From Paraburkholderia caribensis (lineage in GTDB: Bacteria > Pseudomonadota > Gammaproteobacteria > Burkholderiales > Burkholderiaceae): a stretch of 64,000 nucleotides of DNA. Of this stretch, positions 36,997 to 46,639 are shown one piece after another. The stretch covers positions 1,674,001 through 1,738,000 of the forward strand of contig NZ_CP026103.1 of the NCBI RefSeq assembly GCF_002902945.1, read 5' to 3'. A model generated the notes under the pieces. The model ran no database searches. It had not been told where the DNA came from and worked only from the letters and a program-made list of their open reading frames with translations. A program made the position numbers and the translations under genes. How positions within the stretch are numbered: the first letter of the stretch is position 1; every line of letters starts with the position of its first letter.

Positions 36997-37299
36997 ATGG
37001 TCAAGACCGCGTTATTCGTCCGGCTGGAAGCGAAGCCGGGCAAGGAGCAGGAAGTAGAAGCCTTTCTGATGGGCGGATTGCCGCTCGTCGAAGCGGAGCC
37101 CGCAACGATCGCGTGGTTCGGCCTGCGCCTCGGTCCGTCCACGTTCGGCATCTTCGATACTTTTCCCGACGAAGCTGGCCGCCAGGCGCATCTCGCGGGC
37201 AAGGTCGCCGAGGCGCTGATGGCGAAAGCCGCGGACCTCTTTGCCAGGCCGCCCGAAATCGCGCGCATCGACGTGCTCGCGGCGAAGCTGCCCGGCTAG
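36997..37299 (+). CDS. Antibiotic-biosynthesis-monooxygenase (ABM) fold protein
   Basis: 100 aa. Start MVKTALFVRLEAKPGKEQEV after CAGGAG; the ferredoxin-like ABM pattern continues with WFGLRLGPSTFGIFDTFPDE. These small dimeric proteins include quinol monooxygenases and haem-degrading enzymes, and some have no known substrate. It lies 29 bases before the UvrA2-like gene on the same strand and may be co-transcribed with it. Confidence 0.75.
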   Translation: MVKTALFVRLEAKPGKEQEVEAFLMGGLPLVEAEPATIAWFGLRLGPSTFGIFDTFPDEAGRQAHLAGKVAEALMAKAADLFARPPEIARIDVLAAKLPG

Positions 37300-37328
37300 C
37301 TGGCCTGCGGATTGCTGCTCCGCAGCGG

Positions 37329-39986
37329 ATGAACTCCCGTCCGAAACCCTTCCCCGAAACCGCGCGCGATGGCTTCGTGCGCGTGCGCGGCGCGCGCGAA
37401 CACAACCTGAAGAATATCGACGTCGACATTCCGCGTGATGCGCTAGTTGTATTCACGGGCGTGTCCGGCTCCGGCAAGTCGTCACTCGCATTCGGCACGC
37501 TCTACGCCGAGGCGCAGCGGCGCTACTTCGAGTCGGTCGCGCCTTACGCGCGCCGCCTGATCGACCAGGTCGGCGTGCCCGAATTCGATTCGATCGAAGG
37601 ACTGCCGCCCGCCGTCGCGCTTCAGCAGCAGCGCGGCACGCCGAGCGCGCGCTCGTCGGTGGGAAGCGTCACGACGCTTTCCAGCCTCGTGCGCATGCTG
37701 TACTCGCGCACCGGCAGCTATCCGCCGAAGCAGCCGATGCTCTACGCCGAGGACTTCTCGCCGAACACGGTGCAGGGCGCCTGCCCGACGTGCCACGGGC
37801 TCGGACGCGTGTACGAAGTCACCGAAAAGTCGATGGTCCCCGACGACACGCTCACGATCCGCGAGCGCGCGATCGCCGCGTGGCCGCCCGCGTGGCACGG
37901 GCAGAATCTGCGCGACATCCTCGTCACGCTCGGCTACGACATAGATACTCCGTGGCGCGAGTTGCCGAAAAAGGACCGCGACTGGATCCTTTTCACCGAA
38001 GATACACCTACGGTGCCCGTCTACGCCGGCTTGACGCCCGAGGAAACGCGGCGTGCGATCAAGCGCAAGATGGAGCCGAGCTATCAGGGCACGTTCACCG
38101 GCGCGCGCCGCTATGTGTTGCACACGTTCGCGAATACGCAAAGCGCGCTGATGAAGAAACGCGTGTCGCGCTACATGATCGGCAGCGAGTGCCCGGCATG
38201 TCACGGCAAGCGATTGAAACGCGAGGCGTTGTCCGTGACGTTCGCCGGACTCGACATCGCCGCGTTCTCGCAGATGCCGCTCGTGCGCCTCGCCGACCTG
38301 CTCGGCCCGATCGCGCGCGGCGAGCTGCCCGCGCACACCCACGGCATCGACGGCGACAGCGCAATCCTTGGCAGGCAGGCGATGCGCGAAGCGACCGAGA
38401 AGCGCGTCGCAGCGGGCGGCTCCGCGCACAAGGCGGCGCCGAACGTGCGGCGCACGCCCAACATGTCGGACGAGAAGCGCGTCGCAGCGCAACGCATCGC
38501 GGAGGAATTGCTCGAACGCCTCACGACGCTGATCGACCTCGGGCTCGGCTACCTCGCGCTGGATCGCTCGACGCCTACGCTTTCATCGGGCGAGTTGCAG
38601 CGCTTGCGGCTCGCGACGCAACTTGCCTCGCAACTGTTCAGCGTCGTGTACGTGCTCGACGAGCCGTCGGCAGGGTTGCATCCTGCCGATGGCGAAGCGC
38701 TTTTCACGGCGCTCGAGCGGCTGAAGGCGGCGGGCAATTCGCTTTTCGTCGTCGAGCACGATCTGAGCGTGATGCGACGCGCGGACTGGCTCGTCGATGT
38801 CGGCCCGGCCGCGGGCGAAGCAGGCGGTCACGTGGTGTACAGCGGGCCGCCGGCGGGACTCGCGAAGGTCGAAGCGTCGCAGACGCGCAAGCATCTCTTC
38901 GCCACGCACAAGCGTGCCGCGCACACTCCCCGCACGCCTTCAGGCTGGTTGCGGCTCGCGAAAATCACGCGCAACAATCTGCACGGACTCGATGCGGCGT
39001 TTCCGCTCGGCTGCTTCACGACCGTGACGGGCGTATCGGGCTCGGGCAAATCGAGCCTCGTCAGTCAGGCGCTGCCGGAGCTCGTCGCGGGACGCCTCGG
39101 CCGCACCATCACGCCGGACGCCGACGAAGAACTCGACCCGCTCCTCGCCGCCGATACACAGCCCACCAGCGGCGACATCGTCGAAGGAATGGAGGCGATC
39201 CGGCGGCTCGTGCGTGTCGACCAGAAGCCGATCGGCCGCACGCCGCGCTCGAATCTCGCGACCTACACAGGCCTCTTCGATCACGTGCGCAAGCTTTTCG
39301 CCGAGACGCCGGCCGCCCGCAAACGCCGCTACGACGCCGGTCGCTTCTCGTTCAACGTCGCGAAAGGCCGCTGCCCGACGTGCGAAGGCGAAGGGTTCGT
39401 CAGCGTCGAACTGCTATTCCTGCCGAGCGTGTATGCGCCCTGCTCCACCTGCCACGGTACGCGCTACAACGGGCCGACGCTCGAAATCGAATGGCGTGGC
39501 AAGAACATCGCGCAGGTGCTCGGATTGACGGTCGATGCCGCCTGCGACTTCTTCGCCGACGAAGCGCAAGTCATGCGCGCGCTGCAAGTGCTGCGGGACA
39601 TCGGCCTCGGTTATTTAAGGCTCGGACAGCCCGCGACGGAGTTATCGGGCGGCGAGGCGCAGCGCATCAAGCTCGCGACCGAACTGCAGCGCGCGCAGCG
39701 CGGTGACTCGCTCTACATCCTCGACGAGCCGACGACAGGCCTCCACCCCGCCGACGTCGACCGGCTGATGACGCAGTTGCAGGGTCTCGTCGACGCGGGC
39801 AACACGGTGATCGTCGTCGAGCATGACATGCGTGTCGCGGCGCACAGCGACTGGCTGATCGACATCGGACCGGGCGCGGGCGACGACGGCGGAAGGGCGG
39901 TTGCGTGCGGCCCGCCTGCAGAAGTCGCGAAAGTGGCAGAAAGCCGCACGGCCGCTTATCTGCGCGAGCGTTTGTCGCAAACTTGA
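37329..39986 (+). CDS. UvrA2-like excinuclease ATPase (UvrA paralogue)
   Basis: 885 aa, shorter than UvrA (about 940-960). Two ABC ATPase halves are present: Walker A GVSGSGKSSLAFGTLYAEAQ and GVSGSGKSSLVSQALPEL; signatures TLSSGELQRLRLATQLAS and ELSGGEAQRIKLATEL; Walker B VYVLDEPSAGLHP and YILDEPTTGLHP. Zinc-type CxxC pairs are in CPTCHGLG, CPACHGKR, CPTCEGEG and CSTCHGTR. UvrA2-class proteins lack the normal UvrB-binding region and are linked to DNA-damage or drug tolerance. The genome should carry a canonical uvrA elsewhere. Confidence 0.9.
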   Translation: MNSRPKPFPETARDGFVRVRGAREHNLKNIDVDIPRDALVVFTGVSGSGKSSLAFGTLYAEAQRRYFESVAPYARRLIDQVGVPEFDSIEGLPPAVALQQQRGTPSARSSVGSVTTLSSLVRMLYSRTGSYPPKQPMLYAEDFSPNTVQGACPTCHGLGRVYEVTEKSMVPDDTLTIRERAIAAWPPAWHGQNLRDILVTLGYDIDTPWRELPKKDRDWILFTEDTPTVPVYAGLTPEETRRAIKRKMEPSYQGTFTGARRYVLHTFANTQSALMKKRVSRYMIGSECPACHGKRLKREALSVTFAGLDIAAFSQMPLVRLADLLGPIARGELPAHTHGIDGDSAILGRQAMREATEKRVAAGGSAHKAAPNVRRTPNMSDEKRVAAQRIAEELLERLTTLIDLGLGYLALDRSTPTLSSGELQRLRLATQLASQLFSVVYVLDEPSAGLHPADGEALFTALERLKAAGNSLFVVEHDLSVMRRADWLVDVGPAAGEAGGHVVYSGPPAGLAKVEASQTRKHLFATHKRAAHTPRTPSGWLRLAKITRNNLHGLDAAFPLGCFTTVTGVSGSGKSSLVSQALPELVAGRLGRTITPDADEELDPLLAADTQPTSGDIVEGMEAIRRLVRVDQKPIGRTPRSNLATYTGLFDHVRKLFAETPAARKRRYDAGRFSFNVAKGRCPTCEGEGFVSVELLFLPSVYAPCSTCHGTRYNGPTLEIEWRGKNIAQVLGLTVDAACDFFADEAQVMRALQVLRDIGLGYLRLGQPATELSGGEAQRIKLATELQRAQRGDSLYILDEPTTGLHPADVDRLMTQLQGLVDAGNTVIVVEHDMRVAAHSDWLIDIGPGAGDDGGRAVACGPPAEVAKVAESRTAAYLRERLSQT

Positions 39987-40029
39987 AAACTGCGGTGAAA
40001 ACAGCGGTGAAAACAGCGGCCGAAGCCGC
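39985..40029. repeat. Three 12-bp tandem units followed by a hairpin
   Basis: GAAAACTGCGGT, GAAAACAGCGGT and GAAAACAGCGGC (39985-40020) overlap the UvrA2 stop codon. The last unit forms a hairpin GCGGC-CGAA-GCCGC (40016-40029). It may act in termination, although no T-run follows. Confidence 0.6.
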
Positions 40030-40276
40030 AGTGCTGTTCAGTTAAGGTATTCAGGTATTGAACGGTGTAGCGGCGAGGTCTGGCGCTGTGGAATCCGCTG
40101 ACGGAAAACGTGATCGACAGCCTGGCCTGTCAACTGCTCGATGCCGTTCAGAGATGGCGTCTCAACCAGGTCAGGCATCCAAAGCGGCCGATCGGTCCCG
40201 CCGCACAGGCGCTCATCACGTTTGTCACTGACGAGATATAGCGCGTGACGACGGGAGTTTTGGGGAAACAGGCGCC
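40030..40276 (+). other. Short unassigned fragment between convergent genes
   Basis: A plus-strand frame reads LWNPLTENVIDSLACQLLDA, then QRWRLNQVRHPKRPIGPAAQ and ALITFVTDEI before a TAG at about 40239. It might be the C-terminus of a lost regulator (LysR-like ending) but I cannot identify it. Confidence 0.25.
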
Positions 40277-40978
40277 TTAGCGGCCGCGTCCCAACGGTTC
40301 GCGCGCACCACTCGGAACGTCGCTGCGCGTGCCGAACAGCGTGTCGCAGATCGGGAACGTGAGGTTGAAGTTCTGCGTCGCCATCACTTCGGGATCATGG
40401 TGTGTGGCGTGCAGGCGCCGCACTGTGTTGACGAACGGAACGCGGTCGAGGAACGGGCTGTCGGTGACGTGTGAGAGCGTATGCAGGCCCTCGTACATCA
40501 GAAAGTACGCCGCCATCGTGAGCAGCGCGATGTAGCCTGCGTTGCGGGAGAATACGACCCCGATCACGAGCGCGAACGGCACGGCCGCCAGCACGAACGC
40601 AACGGGCGCAAAAGGCGGAAACAGCAGCGCGCGCCAGTGACGGTGGCCCTTGTATTCAAGCGTCACATGCGTGAAGAACCGGTGATGGACGGCGCAATGA
40701 CGCTTGTAGATCATGCTGAAATACTTTGTCGGACGATGCAGCACGTAGCGGTGCGCCGCCCATTCCGCCCAGTTGCCGAACAGAAAGAGCGGAATGACGG
40801 CCAGCCATTCGGCGAGCGTCGGCGCATGAAGCTGCATCAGGCAATACACGATCACGCCGCCGGTGAAGAGCAATGTGAAGCCGAGGTGCATTTCGCCGCG
40901 ATACCACCATGGCGTGGCATTGACATACTCGTCACGGAACTTGTAGGAACGCGCACGAACGTCTTCTTCGTATTTCAT
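40277..40978 (-). CDS. Fatty-acid hydroxylase / sterol desaturase family membrane protein
   Basis: 233 aa. The di-iron histidine clusters are visible: HRYVLH, HHRFFTH, HTLSHVTDS and HATHHDP. Hydrophobic stretches before and between them fit four or so transmembrane segments. The family inserts oxygen into, or desaturates, lipids at a membrane di-iron site; the substrate is not clear. It is 62 bases downstream of hmfT, on the same strand, and might be read through from the hmf operon, but it is not a known hmf gene. Confidence 0.85.
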   Translation of the reverse strand: MKYEEDVRARSYKFRDEYVNATPWWYRGEMHLGFTLLFTGGVIVYCLMQLHAPTLAEWLAVIPLFLFGNWAEWAAHRYVLHRPTKYFSMIYKRHCAVHHRFFTHVTLEYKGHRHWRALLFPPFAPVAFVLAAVPFALVIGVVFSRNAGYIALLTMAAYFLMYEGLHTLSHVTDSPFLDRVPFVNTVRRLHATHHDPEVMATQNFNLTFPICDTLFGTRSDVPSGAREPLGRGR

Positions 40979-41040
40979 CGATGTCTCCGGCTGTTGTGAA
41001 AGGCGTACGCCCGTTGGCGTCCGCCGTTATGCCCAATGAC

Positions 41041-42417
41041 TCAGGAGGAACTGCGCGCGGAACCGCCTTCGAGCTTGCCGAGCGTCTCGGGCACGACGAA
41101 GGCGCCCACGAGAAAGATCACGCTGATCGCGCCGACGAAGATGGCCAGCGTCATCGGCAGCTGGCTCGCGTCCTTCGCCACCAGCGACACAGCCGTCGGC
41201 ATCACTCCGCCGATCGCGAAACCGATATTCCAGGAGAGGCCCGTGCCCGTCGCGCGGATCGAGGTCGGGAAGCGTTCGTTCAGGAAGATCAGGATCGGCG
41301 CATAGCCGGCGCTGCCGAGCGCGCTGAGAAGGACTGCATAGACGCCGACCATCACGATGCTGTCCGCCGTAGGCAGCAGCAAAAATAGCGCGGGCAACGC
41401 GACGAGCCGGATCAGCCCGATCCACACGAACGCACCCTTGCGGCCAATGAACGTACTGAGGTGCCCTGCCGCGACCGATGCGATCACGACCGCGATGCTG
41501 CAGATCATCAGGATCGCTGCGGCGGCACCGTTGGGGGCGTGGCTAACTACCTTCAGGAACGTCGGCAGGTAGCCCGATGTCAGGTAGTAGCCGCTGCCGC
41601 CGCCGATCGTCAGGAGCAGGTTGACGAAAAGGATCTTGCGATAGTCGCGCGAGAACAGCGTCTTTAGCGGCGAGCGCACGACTTCGACGGGCGCGCTCTT
41701 GGCCTGCGTGGTGGCCCTCGCAGCCTTTTCGGCGGCGAGCTTCTTCCACAGAGGCGACTCTTCAAGGCTGTTGAACACGAAGAGACCCAGCACCGAGCTG
41801 ATGATGCCGGTGAAGAACATGCAGCGCCAGCCCCATACGTCGAAGGCATCGCCGGGGAAAAGCGCCGACATCGCGAGGAACGTTACGGAGGCAAGCAGCG
41901 CGCCGAGCCCCGCCCCGCCACCGCCGATCAATCCCGATACCGCGCCGCGATACTTCGGCGCGACGGATTCCGTTCCAATGGTATGCGTCGAAGCAACCAC
42001 GCCGCCGACAAACACGCCCTGGATGAGCCGCAGCAAGAGAAAGAGAATCGGCGCGAGCAGGCCGGCTTGAGCAACGGTCGGCAGCAGGCCGAAGGCCGCC
42101 GTCGACATGCCGACGCCGACGACCGCGACGATCATCGCCCCCTTGCGGCCGTGACGGTCCGCGTAAGAGCCAAAGAGCGCGGAGCCGAGCGGCCGCATCA
42201 GAAGCGTCACCGCAAAAGATGCGTACACCGCAGCGAGCGAAAGCATCGCGTGTTCGGACGGGAAGAACAGACGCCCGACAACCGGCGCGACGTACAACAA
42301 CACGAACAGGTCGAACAGATCGAGCGCCCAGCCCATGCACGACGCCACCACTGCGCCCATGATCTGCCGCTGATTCACCGGAAGCACGGCGGCCCCGTCT
42401 TGCGCTGCTACAGACAT
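41041..42417 (-). CDS. hmfT: MFS transporter, probable furan-acid permease
   Basis: 458 aa with twelve hydrophobic segments; the MFS signature between TM2 and TM3 is YADRHGRKGAM, and a second is at HLSTFIGRKGAF. It belongs to the metabolite:H+ symporter type used for aromatic acids. Start taken at MSVAAQDG, with AGGAG six bases upstream. As the last gene of the hmf operon, and matching the MFS permease known in hmf clusters, it probably imports furoate, HMF acid or 2,5-furandicarboxylate. Confidence 0.8.
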   Translation of the reverse strand: MSVAAQDGAAVLPVNQRQIMGAVVASCMGWALDLFDLFVLLYVAPVVGRLFFPSEHAMLSLAAVYASFAVTLLMRPLGSALFGSYADRHGRKGAMIVAVVGVGMSTAAFGLLPTVAQAGLLAPILFLLLRLIQGVFVGGVVASTHTIGTESVAPKYRGAVSGLIGGGGAGLGALLASVTFLAMSALFPGDAFDVWGWRCMFFTGIISSVLGLFVFNSLEESPLWKKLAAEKAARATTQAKSAPVEVVRSPLKTLFSRDYRKILFVNLLLTIGGGSGYYLTSGYLPTFLKVVSHAPNGAAAAILMICSIAVVIASVAAGHLSTFIGRKGAFVWIGLIRLVALPALFLLLPTADSIVMVGVYAVLLSALGSAGYAPILIFLNERFPTSIRATGTGLSWNIGFAIGGVMPTAVSLVAKDASQLPMTLAIFVGAISVIFLVGAFVVPETLGKLEGGSARSSS

Positions 42418-42484
42418 TTGCATCTCCTTGTGTTTCACAGGCGCGCTTTGTTGGATGCGCGCTCTTGTCGAGGTTGAAAAATCG

Positions 42485-44206
42485 TCAGTGCTCGGCGACG
42501 AACGGCGATGCCACGCTCGCCCGTCGCTGGGCAACCATCGCGTCGGCGATTTTCTCGGCGATCATGATGGTCGGTATGTTCGTATTCGCCGATGGCAGTC
42601 GCGGCATCAGCGATGCATCCACGACCCGCAACCCTCGCGTGCCTCGCACGCGGCCTTGCGCGTCGGTGACGGCGTCGCGGTCCCGCGCGCCGCCCATGCG
42701 ACAGGTGCCGCTCGCATGCCACACGCCGAACACGTTCGCGCGGATGAAATCGGCGAGCGCGCGCTCATCGTGGATCAGCGAAGTTATCTTCAGGCCGCGC
42801 GTGAAGAAGCGGTCGATCAGCAGACGGCGCAGCGGCGCCGGTGTGTCGAGCAGCGCACCGAGGATCGAAGTCACAAAAGCATTGCCATCTCCGACCTTGC
42901 TCAGCGCCTTCACGCGCGGCGAGAAAGCCGCCGGAAAGAAGTCGCGCGCATCGCGTCCCAGACCCGATGCATCGACAACGCGCGCCAGCATCCGCACGCC
43001 AGCGGCGAGCCGTTGCAGATCGCGTTCGTCGTCGAGCAGATTCAGATCGACGCGCGGCGCAACGGCCGCATCGGGCGACGCCAGTTGCACGCGGCCACGC
43101 GAATACGGCCGGTTGCACCACAGGAAGAAGAGGCCGAGCCGGTTGCCGAGCGCATGCCACGCGGCGCGCGTCGCGCTCGACAGATACAGATCCGACTCGT
43201 CGCAGCCCGCTACACCCGAACTCATGCGCGCGGCCATGATGCTCGCGCGGCGTCGCGCGAGCGGCATCCTAAAGCGCGGCTCGAGAAAATGACAGAACGT
43301 GAGCGAAGGATGATCCTGCAGATTGCGTCCGACGCCCGGCAAATCGACCGTACACGGGATACCCATCGTCACGAGTTGGCGCGCATCGCCGATCCCGGCG
43401 CGCATCAGCATCGCGGGCGACTGCAACGCGCCCGCGCTCAGCACCACTTCGTCCGCATCGAAACGCACGCGCTCGCCGTTCGCCGCAATCGCGATGACAC
43501 CGCGCGCCGTCGCGCCTCCCATCACGATGCGTTCGACCCGCAGGTTCGAATAGATGTTGAGATTCGGGCGCTTGCGTGTGGCTTCGTCGAGATAGGCGAT
43601 AGCCGTCGACACGCGCTTGTCGTCGAGGTTCGAGAACGCGCCCGGAAAGAAGCCGTCGCCGAATTCGCCGTTCTGGTCCTGAAGTTCCGCGAAGCCGTTC
43701 GCGCGCAAACCCTTTGCGAATGCATGACAGAACGCTGGCCAGTCCTTCGGCATGATGCGGCGGATCGGTACAGGACCGTCGCCGCCGTGCAATTCGCCGC
43801 CGGGAAAGTTCACGTCGCGTTCGAGCTTGCGAAAGTACGGCAGCACGTCGCGCCACGACCAGCCGTCGGCTCCGTTCGCGGCCCATTCGTCGTAGTCGCG
43901 CGGCAGGCCGCGATTGGCCGACTGCACGTTGATGCTCGACCCGCCGCCCATCACGCGACCCTGCTCGTAGACGCGCGGCGCGGCGTGCTGCGTGGCTTTC
44001 GCTTTCAGATCGGGCCAGATATACGTGTCGCCGCAGAAGACGGGCATCGGATAGCTGTCGAGTATCGCCGCGGGCACCGCGCCCGGCGGCGTGTCGGTGC
44101 CCGCCTCGATCAGTGCGACGCGCACCGACGGCTCCGCCGACAGCCGATGCGCAAGCACGCATCCCGCCGAGCCGCCGCCTACGATCACGTAGTCGAAGCG
44201 ATCCAT
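42485..44206 (-). CDS. hmfH: HMF/furfural oxidoreductase, GMC family
   Basis: 573 aa GMC flavoenzyme. FAD motif YVIVGGGSAGCVLAHRLSAE at the N-terminus; GMC signatures around GRVMGGGSSINVQSANRG and VVLSAGALQSPAMLMRAGIG; the catalytic His region is GVWHASGTCRMGGARD near the C-terminus. In Cupriavidus basilensis and relatives HmfH oxidises HMF, furfuryl alcohol and furfural to the acids, using oxygen. It lies between hmfE and hmfT in the operon. Choline-dehydrogenase-like activity would be the fallback annotation without this context. Confidence 0.85.
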   Translation of the reverse strand: MDRFDYVIVGGGSAGCVLAHRLSAEPSVRVALIEAGTDTPPGAVPAAILDSYPMPVFCGDTYIWPDLKAKATQHAAPRVYEQGRVMGGGSSINVQSANRGLPRDYDEWAANGADGWSWRDVLPYFRKLERDVNFPGGELHGGDGPVPIRRIMPKDWPAFCHAFAKGLRANGFAELQDQNGEFGDGFFPGAFSNLDDKRVSTAIAYLDEATRKRPNLNIYSNLRVERIVMGGATARGVIAIAANGERVRFDADEVVLSAGALQSPAMLMRAGIGDARQLVTMGIPCTVDLPGVGRNLQDHPSLTFCHFLEPRFRMPLARRRASIMAARMSSGVAGCDESDLYLSSATRAAWHALGNRLGLFFLWCNRPYSRGRVQLASPDAAVAPRVDLNLLDDERDLQRLAAGVRMLARVVDASGLGRDARDFFPAAFSPRVKALSKVGDGNAFVTSILGALLDTPAPLRRLLIDRFFTRGLKITSLIHDERALADFIRANVFGVWHASGTCRMGGARDRDAVTDAQGRVRGTRGLRVVDASLMPRLPSANTNIPTIMIAEKIADAMVAQRRASVASPFVAEH

Positions 44207-44251
44207 CGCGTTGTCTCCTCTTGTCTCGTCCGCTGCGCGGCGTGTCAGATA

Positions 44252-45058
44252 TCAGCTGCCGCGAAACACCGGCTTGCGCTTGCCATGAAATGCTTCGACG
44301 CCTTCGCGGAAATCGTCCGACGCGCGCAGCCGGCTATAGCAATGCCCTTCGAGTTCGATCGCGATCGAAAGCGGCGAGTCTTCCGTATCGTTCAGCAGCT
44401 TCTTCGCGGTGCGCTGCGCGAGCGGCGAGAACGCGCGCAGTTCGTCGACGAGCGCATCGGTTGCCGATTCGAGTTCCGCGTCCGCGACGCAATCGACCGC
44501 GATGCCCCACTCGTACGCCTGCTTGCCCGGAATGCGGCGTGAGCGCATCACGATGTCCTTCGTGCGGCCGATGCCGACCATCGACTGCAGACGCGCCGAG
44601 CCGCCCGAACCGGGAATCTGGCCGAGCTTTTGCTCCGGCAGCGCATAGAAGGTCGTATCGGTGACGATGCGAAAATCACACGCCAGCGACAACTCGAAGC
44701 CCACGCCGAAGCAGAAGCCGCGATTCGCCGCGATCACCGGCTTCGAGCACCGCGCGGGAGCCGCGATGTTCCACGCGAGCTTTGATACGTGCTCCGGCGA
44801 GGCTTCCAGAAAGCCCTTGATGTCGCCGCCGCTCGAAAAATGCTCGCCCTTCGCGCGCACGACGATCACGCGCACGCGGTCGTCCTCGTCGAGGGCCTCG
44901 AACACGGCGCGCAACTGGTCGCGTGCGTGCATCGAAATGACGTTGAACGGCGGCCGATGCAGGATGATGTCGGCGCGCTCGCGCTGCGCATCGATTTCGA
45001 CCGAGAAGCCGTCGAGGTCTTGCAGCAGCGTCTGGCCGCGATGGTTGAGATCACTCAT
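44252..45058 (-). CDS. hmfE: Enoyl-CoA hydratase-family, 2-oxoglutaroyl-CoA hydrolase type
   Basis: 268 aa crotonase-fold protein: oxyanion-hole segments FSSGGDIKGFL and NRGFCFGVGFELSLACDFRI, then LPEQKLGQIPGSGGSARLQ. By position it is HmfE, which in furoate catabolism hydrolyses or hydrates the ring-opened CoA ester so that 2-oxoglutarate is released to the citric-acid cycle. It lies just after hmfD and 45 bases before hmfH. Confidence 0.85.
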   Translation of the reverse strand: MSDLNHRGQTLLQDLDGFSVEIDAQRERADIILHRPPFNVISMHARDQLRAVFEALDEDDRVRVIVVRAKGEHFSSGGDIKGFLEASPEHVSKLAWNIAAPARCSKPVIAANRGFCFGVGFELSLACDFRIVTDTTFYALPEQKLGQIPGSGGSARLQSMVGIGRTKDIVMRSRRIPGKQAYEWGIAVDCVADAELESATDALVDELRAFSPLAQRTAKKLLNDTEDSPLSIAIELEGHCYSRLRASDDFREGVEAFHGKRKPVFRGS

Positions 45059-45064
45059 TGTGGG

Positions 45065-46639
45065 TTACTCCTTGGTGGTTTCTGCAGGTTGCACGGCCTG
45101 CGCTTTCGAATCGGGCGTGTACTCGCCCGCTTGCAGCTTGCGGCGCAGAATCTTGCCGACCGGCGACTTCGGGATATCGTCGACGAAGACGTAATCGCGC
45201 GGGCGCTTGAAGTTGACGAGGTCGGACTGGCGGCACCATGCATCGAGCGAGTCGGAATCGACGTACTCGCGGCGCTTGATGAATGCAACCACGCGCTGGC
45301 CCCAGCGTTCGTCCTTGACGCCCGCGACCGCGACTTCATCGACGGCGGGATGCAGCGACAAAACCGATTCGATATCCACCGGCGAGATGTTTTCTCCGCC
45401 GCTGATGATCATGTCGTCGACGCGGCCCGTCACGTACAGATCGCCGTCCCGGTCGAGATAGCCCGTGTCTCCGGTGAAGTACCAGCCCTCGCGCAGGCAC
45501 TTCGCATTCGCGTCCGGGCGATTCCAGTAGCCTTCGAAGGCTTCGTCGCCGAGCAGGTCCACGATGATCTGCCCTTCTTCGCCGACTTCGGCGATCTCAT
45601 TGGGCGCGAGCGCATCGAGCTTCACGACGCGCAGCCGCGTATTGATGCCCGCGCGGCCCGCGCTGCCGGGCTTCTTCGTCGCGTCCTGGTCGATGCTGAA
45701 CGTGTAGACCTCGGACGAGCCGTAGTGATTGACGAAGAGCTCCGGCTCGAACGCGGCCGAGAGGCGCTTGAGCAGGCCATCGTTCATCGGTGCGCCCGCG
45801 AAGCCGAGCTTTCTGACCGACGACGTGTCCGTGCTCGCGAACGCGCTGTCGCCGAGCAGATCGTGATAGAGCGTCGGCACGAGATAGAGGCAGGTGAGCG
45901 CGTACCGGGAGATGCATTCGAGCGCGAGCTTCGCGTTCCAGCGCCGCACGCAGACGAAAAGGCCATCGACGAGGGCCATCGCGAGCAGCGAGCGCACGCC
46001 CATCGTGTGATAGAGCGGCATCACGCCGAGCGTGCGTTCGCCGCGCCTGTACAGGTTCTGCGCGACGTGCGCGAGCGCCCCCGCGCGTTCATGCCGATGC
46101 CGGCGCGGCACGCCCTTGCCTTTGCCCGTCGTGCCGGACGTGTAAAGGATCAGCGAGATGTCGTCGGCGGTGGCGTGCGTCGTGTCGGTCACGTCGCCGC
46201 TGCCCGTTCGTTCGACGACGAGCGCATCGAAGGTGGCGGTGCGGCCGGGCGCATCGTCGAGTCCGACGCGCGGCACTTTTTGCGCGGCGGGACTCTGCGC
46301 GACGGAATCGGCGCTGACGGGTTCGTAGACGATTGCCTTCACCCCCGCGTCGGTCACGCAGTAGTCGACTTCCTCCGGCTTCGCGCGCCAGTTGAGCGGC
46401 ACGATCACGATGCCCGCAAACTGTCCGGCCCAATGCAGCGTCGCCATTTCCCAGCGGTTTTGCAGCACGACGAGCAGCCGGTCGCCGCGTTGCAGGCCGA
46501 ACTCGCGCAGGCCATCGGCGACATTCAGGATCAAGCGATGCCACTGCGCGTACGTCAGTTGCACATCGCCATCGACGAGCGCGAGCGCGTTCGGACTGCG
46601 CTCGACGCTTTGCAGAAACGTGCGGCCGAGATCAAGCAT
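45065..46639 (-). CDS. hmfD: 2-Furoyl-CoA synthetase (acyl-CoA ligase)
   Basis: 524 aa adenylate-forming enzyme. AMP-binding P-loop LILYTSGTTGKGKG, then NHYGSSEVYTFS and TGDTGYLDRDGDLYVTGRVD, and the C-terminal catalytic Lys in KSPVGKILRRKL are present. In this locus it should activate 2-furoate with CoA and ATP before hydroxylation by HmfABC. It overlaps hmfC by 8 bases and lies 6 bases before hmfE, so it is translationally coupled. Confidence 0.87.
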   Translation of the reverse strand: MLDLGRTFLQSVERSPNALALVDGDVQLTYAQWHRLILNVADGLREFGLQRGDRLLVVLQNRWEMATLHWAGQFAGIVIVPLNWRAKPEEVDYCVTDAGVKAIVYEPVSADSVAQSPAAQKVPRVGLDDAPGRTATFDALVVERTGSGDVTDTTHATADDISLILYTSGTTGKGKGVPRRHRHERAGALAHVAQNLYRRGERTLGVMPLYHTMGVRSLLAMALVDGLFVCVRRWNAKLALECISRYALTCLYLVPTLYHDLLGDSAFASTDTSSVRKLGFAGAPMNDGLLKRLSAAFEPELFVNHYGSSEVYTFSIDQDATKKPGSAGRAGINTRLRVVKLDALAPNEIAEVGEEGQIIVDLLGDEAFEGYWNRPDANAKCLREGWYFTGDTGYLDRDGDLYVTGRVDDMIISGGENISPVDIESVLSLHPAVDEVAVAGVKDERWGQRVVAFIKRREYVDSDSLDAWCRQSDLVNFKRPRDYVFVDDIPKSPVGKILRRKLQAGEYTPDSKAQAVQPAETTKE

